In this document: piece after piece, positions 6,068-6,490 of the stretch
Layout: each line of letters begins with the position of its first letter
Numbering within the stretch: the first letter of the stretch is position 1
Assembly: GCA_027592975.1 (NCBI GenBank)
Contig: JAQCJS010000063.1
Span: 1 to 6,490 of the forward strand
Direction: 5' to 3'
From: Chloroflexota bacterium
Lineage (GTDB): Bacteria; Chloroflexota; Dehalococcoidia; UBA2979
Length of the DNA stretch: 6,490 nt
Translations under genes and position numbers: made by a program
The notes under the pieces: model-generated
Seen by the model: only the letters and a program-made list of their open reading frames with translations
Databases searched by the model: none
Told to the model about the DNA's origin: nothing

Positions 6068-6490
6068 ATGACGAACCCCTCGACGGGCGCGCTGCTCTCG
6101 GACATCCGAGTCGTGGACATGGGCTGGGTGTGGGCCGGCGGCGTCACCGGGCACGTGCTGGCGGACTGGGGCGCGGACGTCATCAAGATCGAGTCCTCGC
6201 AGCGCATCGACCCCGCGCGGCAGGGCCGCCCGATCATCGGCGACGTGCCCGACCCCGAGCAGAACCCGATGTTCCACAACGTGAACCGCGGCAAGCGCTC
6301 GATCACCCTCGACATCACGAAGCCGGAGGGTGCCGAGGTGGTGCGCCGGCTAGTGGCGACCGCGGACGTGGTGATCGAGAACATGACGCCGGGCGCGCTG
6401 ACGCGCGCGGGACTGGACTACGAGGCGCTGTCCGCGGTGAACCCTCGGATCGTGATGGTGAGCCAGCCGATCGCCGGGCAGACCGGGCCG
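6068..6490 (+). CDS. CaiB/BaiF (class III) CoA-transferase, B'-type, partial (C-terminus beyond window edge)
   Basis: The first 141 codons of a further family III CoA-transferase; the frame is open to the end of the window, so about one third of a typical protein is seen. Motifs: SDIRVVDMGWVWAGG (11-25), LADWGADVIKIESSQR (31-46), VNRGKRSITLDITKPEG (72-88), DVVIENMTPGALTRAGLDY (99-117), NPRIVMVSQ (123-131) and GQTGP at the cut end. The region that would carry the catalytic Asp is not in the window, so activity cannot be judged. The ATG follows the TAG stop of the upstream gene with no gap (TAGATG) and has an extended Shine-Dalgarno-like match, so the two are very probably translated together. 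Its GADVIKIES..R block is close to that of the B-type protein at 896-2155. An opposite-strand open frame here (6064-6384) is a shadow. Confidence 0.93.
   Translation, partial: MTNPSTGALLSDIRVVDMGWVWAGGVTGHVLADWGADVIKIESSQRIDPARQGRPIIGDVPDPEQNPMFHNVNRGKRSITLDITKPEGAEVVRRLVATADVVIENMTPGALTRAGLDYEALSAVNPRIVMVSQPIAGQTGP

Noticed and set aside
5324..6277. 317-codon open frame on the minus strand opposite CoA-transferase A'
   Set aside because: Low-complexity Arg/Val/His/Ala composition without recognisable motifs, and it runs across the stop-start junction of two clear plus-strand genes.

Overview
The window is a dense, high-GC (by eye around 70%) bacterial gene cluster. It carries four class III (CaiB/BaiF, formyl-CoA-transferase-like) CoA-transferase genes, one double hot-dog (MaoC/FAS1-like) acyl-CoA dehydratase/hydratase gene and one major facilitator transporter gene. 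GC content, family mix and style fit soil, sediment or water Chloroflexota (Dehalococcoidia/SAR202-like) or high-GC Actinobacteria. No rRNA or other marker gene is present, so the taxon is an inference.

Layout. A 137-bp intergenic region (4659-4795) separates two divergent operons. Leftward (minus strand) the order is the hot-dog dehydratase (4658-3390), CoA-transferase A (3360-2155), CoA-transferase B (2155-896, sharing one base with A) and an MFS transporter (857-1, cut by the window edge). The gaps are 29 nt, -1 nt and 38 nt, so one transcript is likely. Rightward (plus strand) the order is CoA-transferase A' (4796-6067), then CoA-transferase B' (6068-6490, cut by the window edge), whose ATG directly abuts the A' stop codon. 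Nothing else of size is left uncovered. There are no RNA genes, mobile elements, CRISPR arrays or convincing terminators.

How the genes may work together. The four CoA-transferases fall by sequence motifs into two types. A and A' share a GPFP...SGLF...LN..K.G.TLD signature and a DL.AL..AG.I C-terminus. B and B' share an ADVI.IES..R signature. Each operon has one A-type gene followed at once by one B-type gene, so the locus looks like two A-B modules facing away from each other. This suggests heteromeric CoA-transferases, as known for SmtAB (succinyl-CoA:malate) and BbsEF (benzylsuccinate). A reasonable inference is that the transporter imports an organic acid, the CoA-transferases activate it by moving CoA between acids, and the hot-dog enzyme hydrates or dehydrates the resulting acyl-CoA. 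The substrate cannot be read from the sequence.

The most interesting points are the mirrored A-B module structure, the dehydratase + CoA-transferase pair that recalls the Chloroflexus meh-smtAB arrangement, and a well-formed sigma-70-like promoter with an overlapping palindrome between the two operons.
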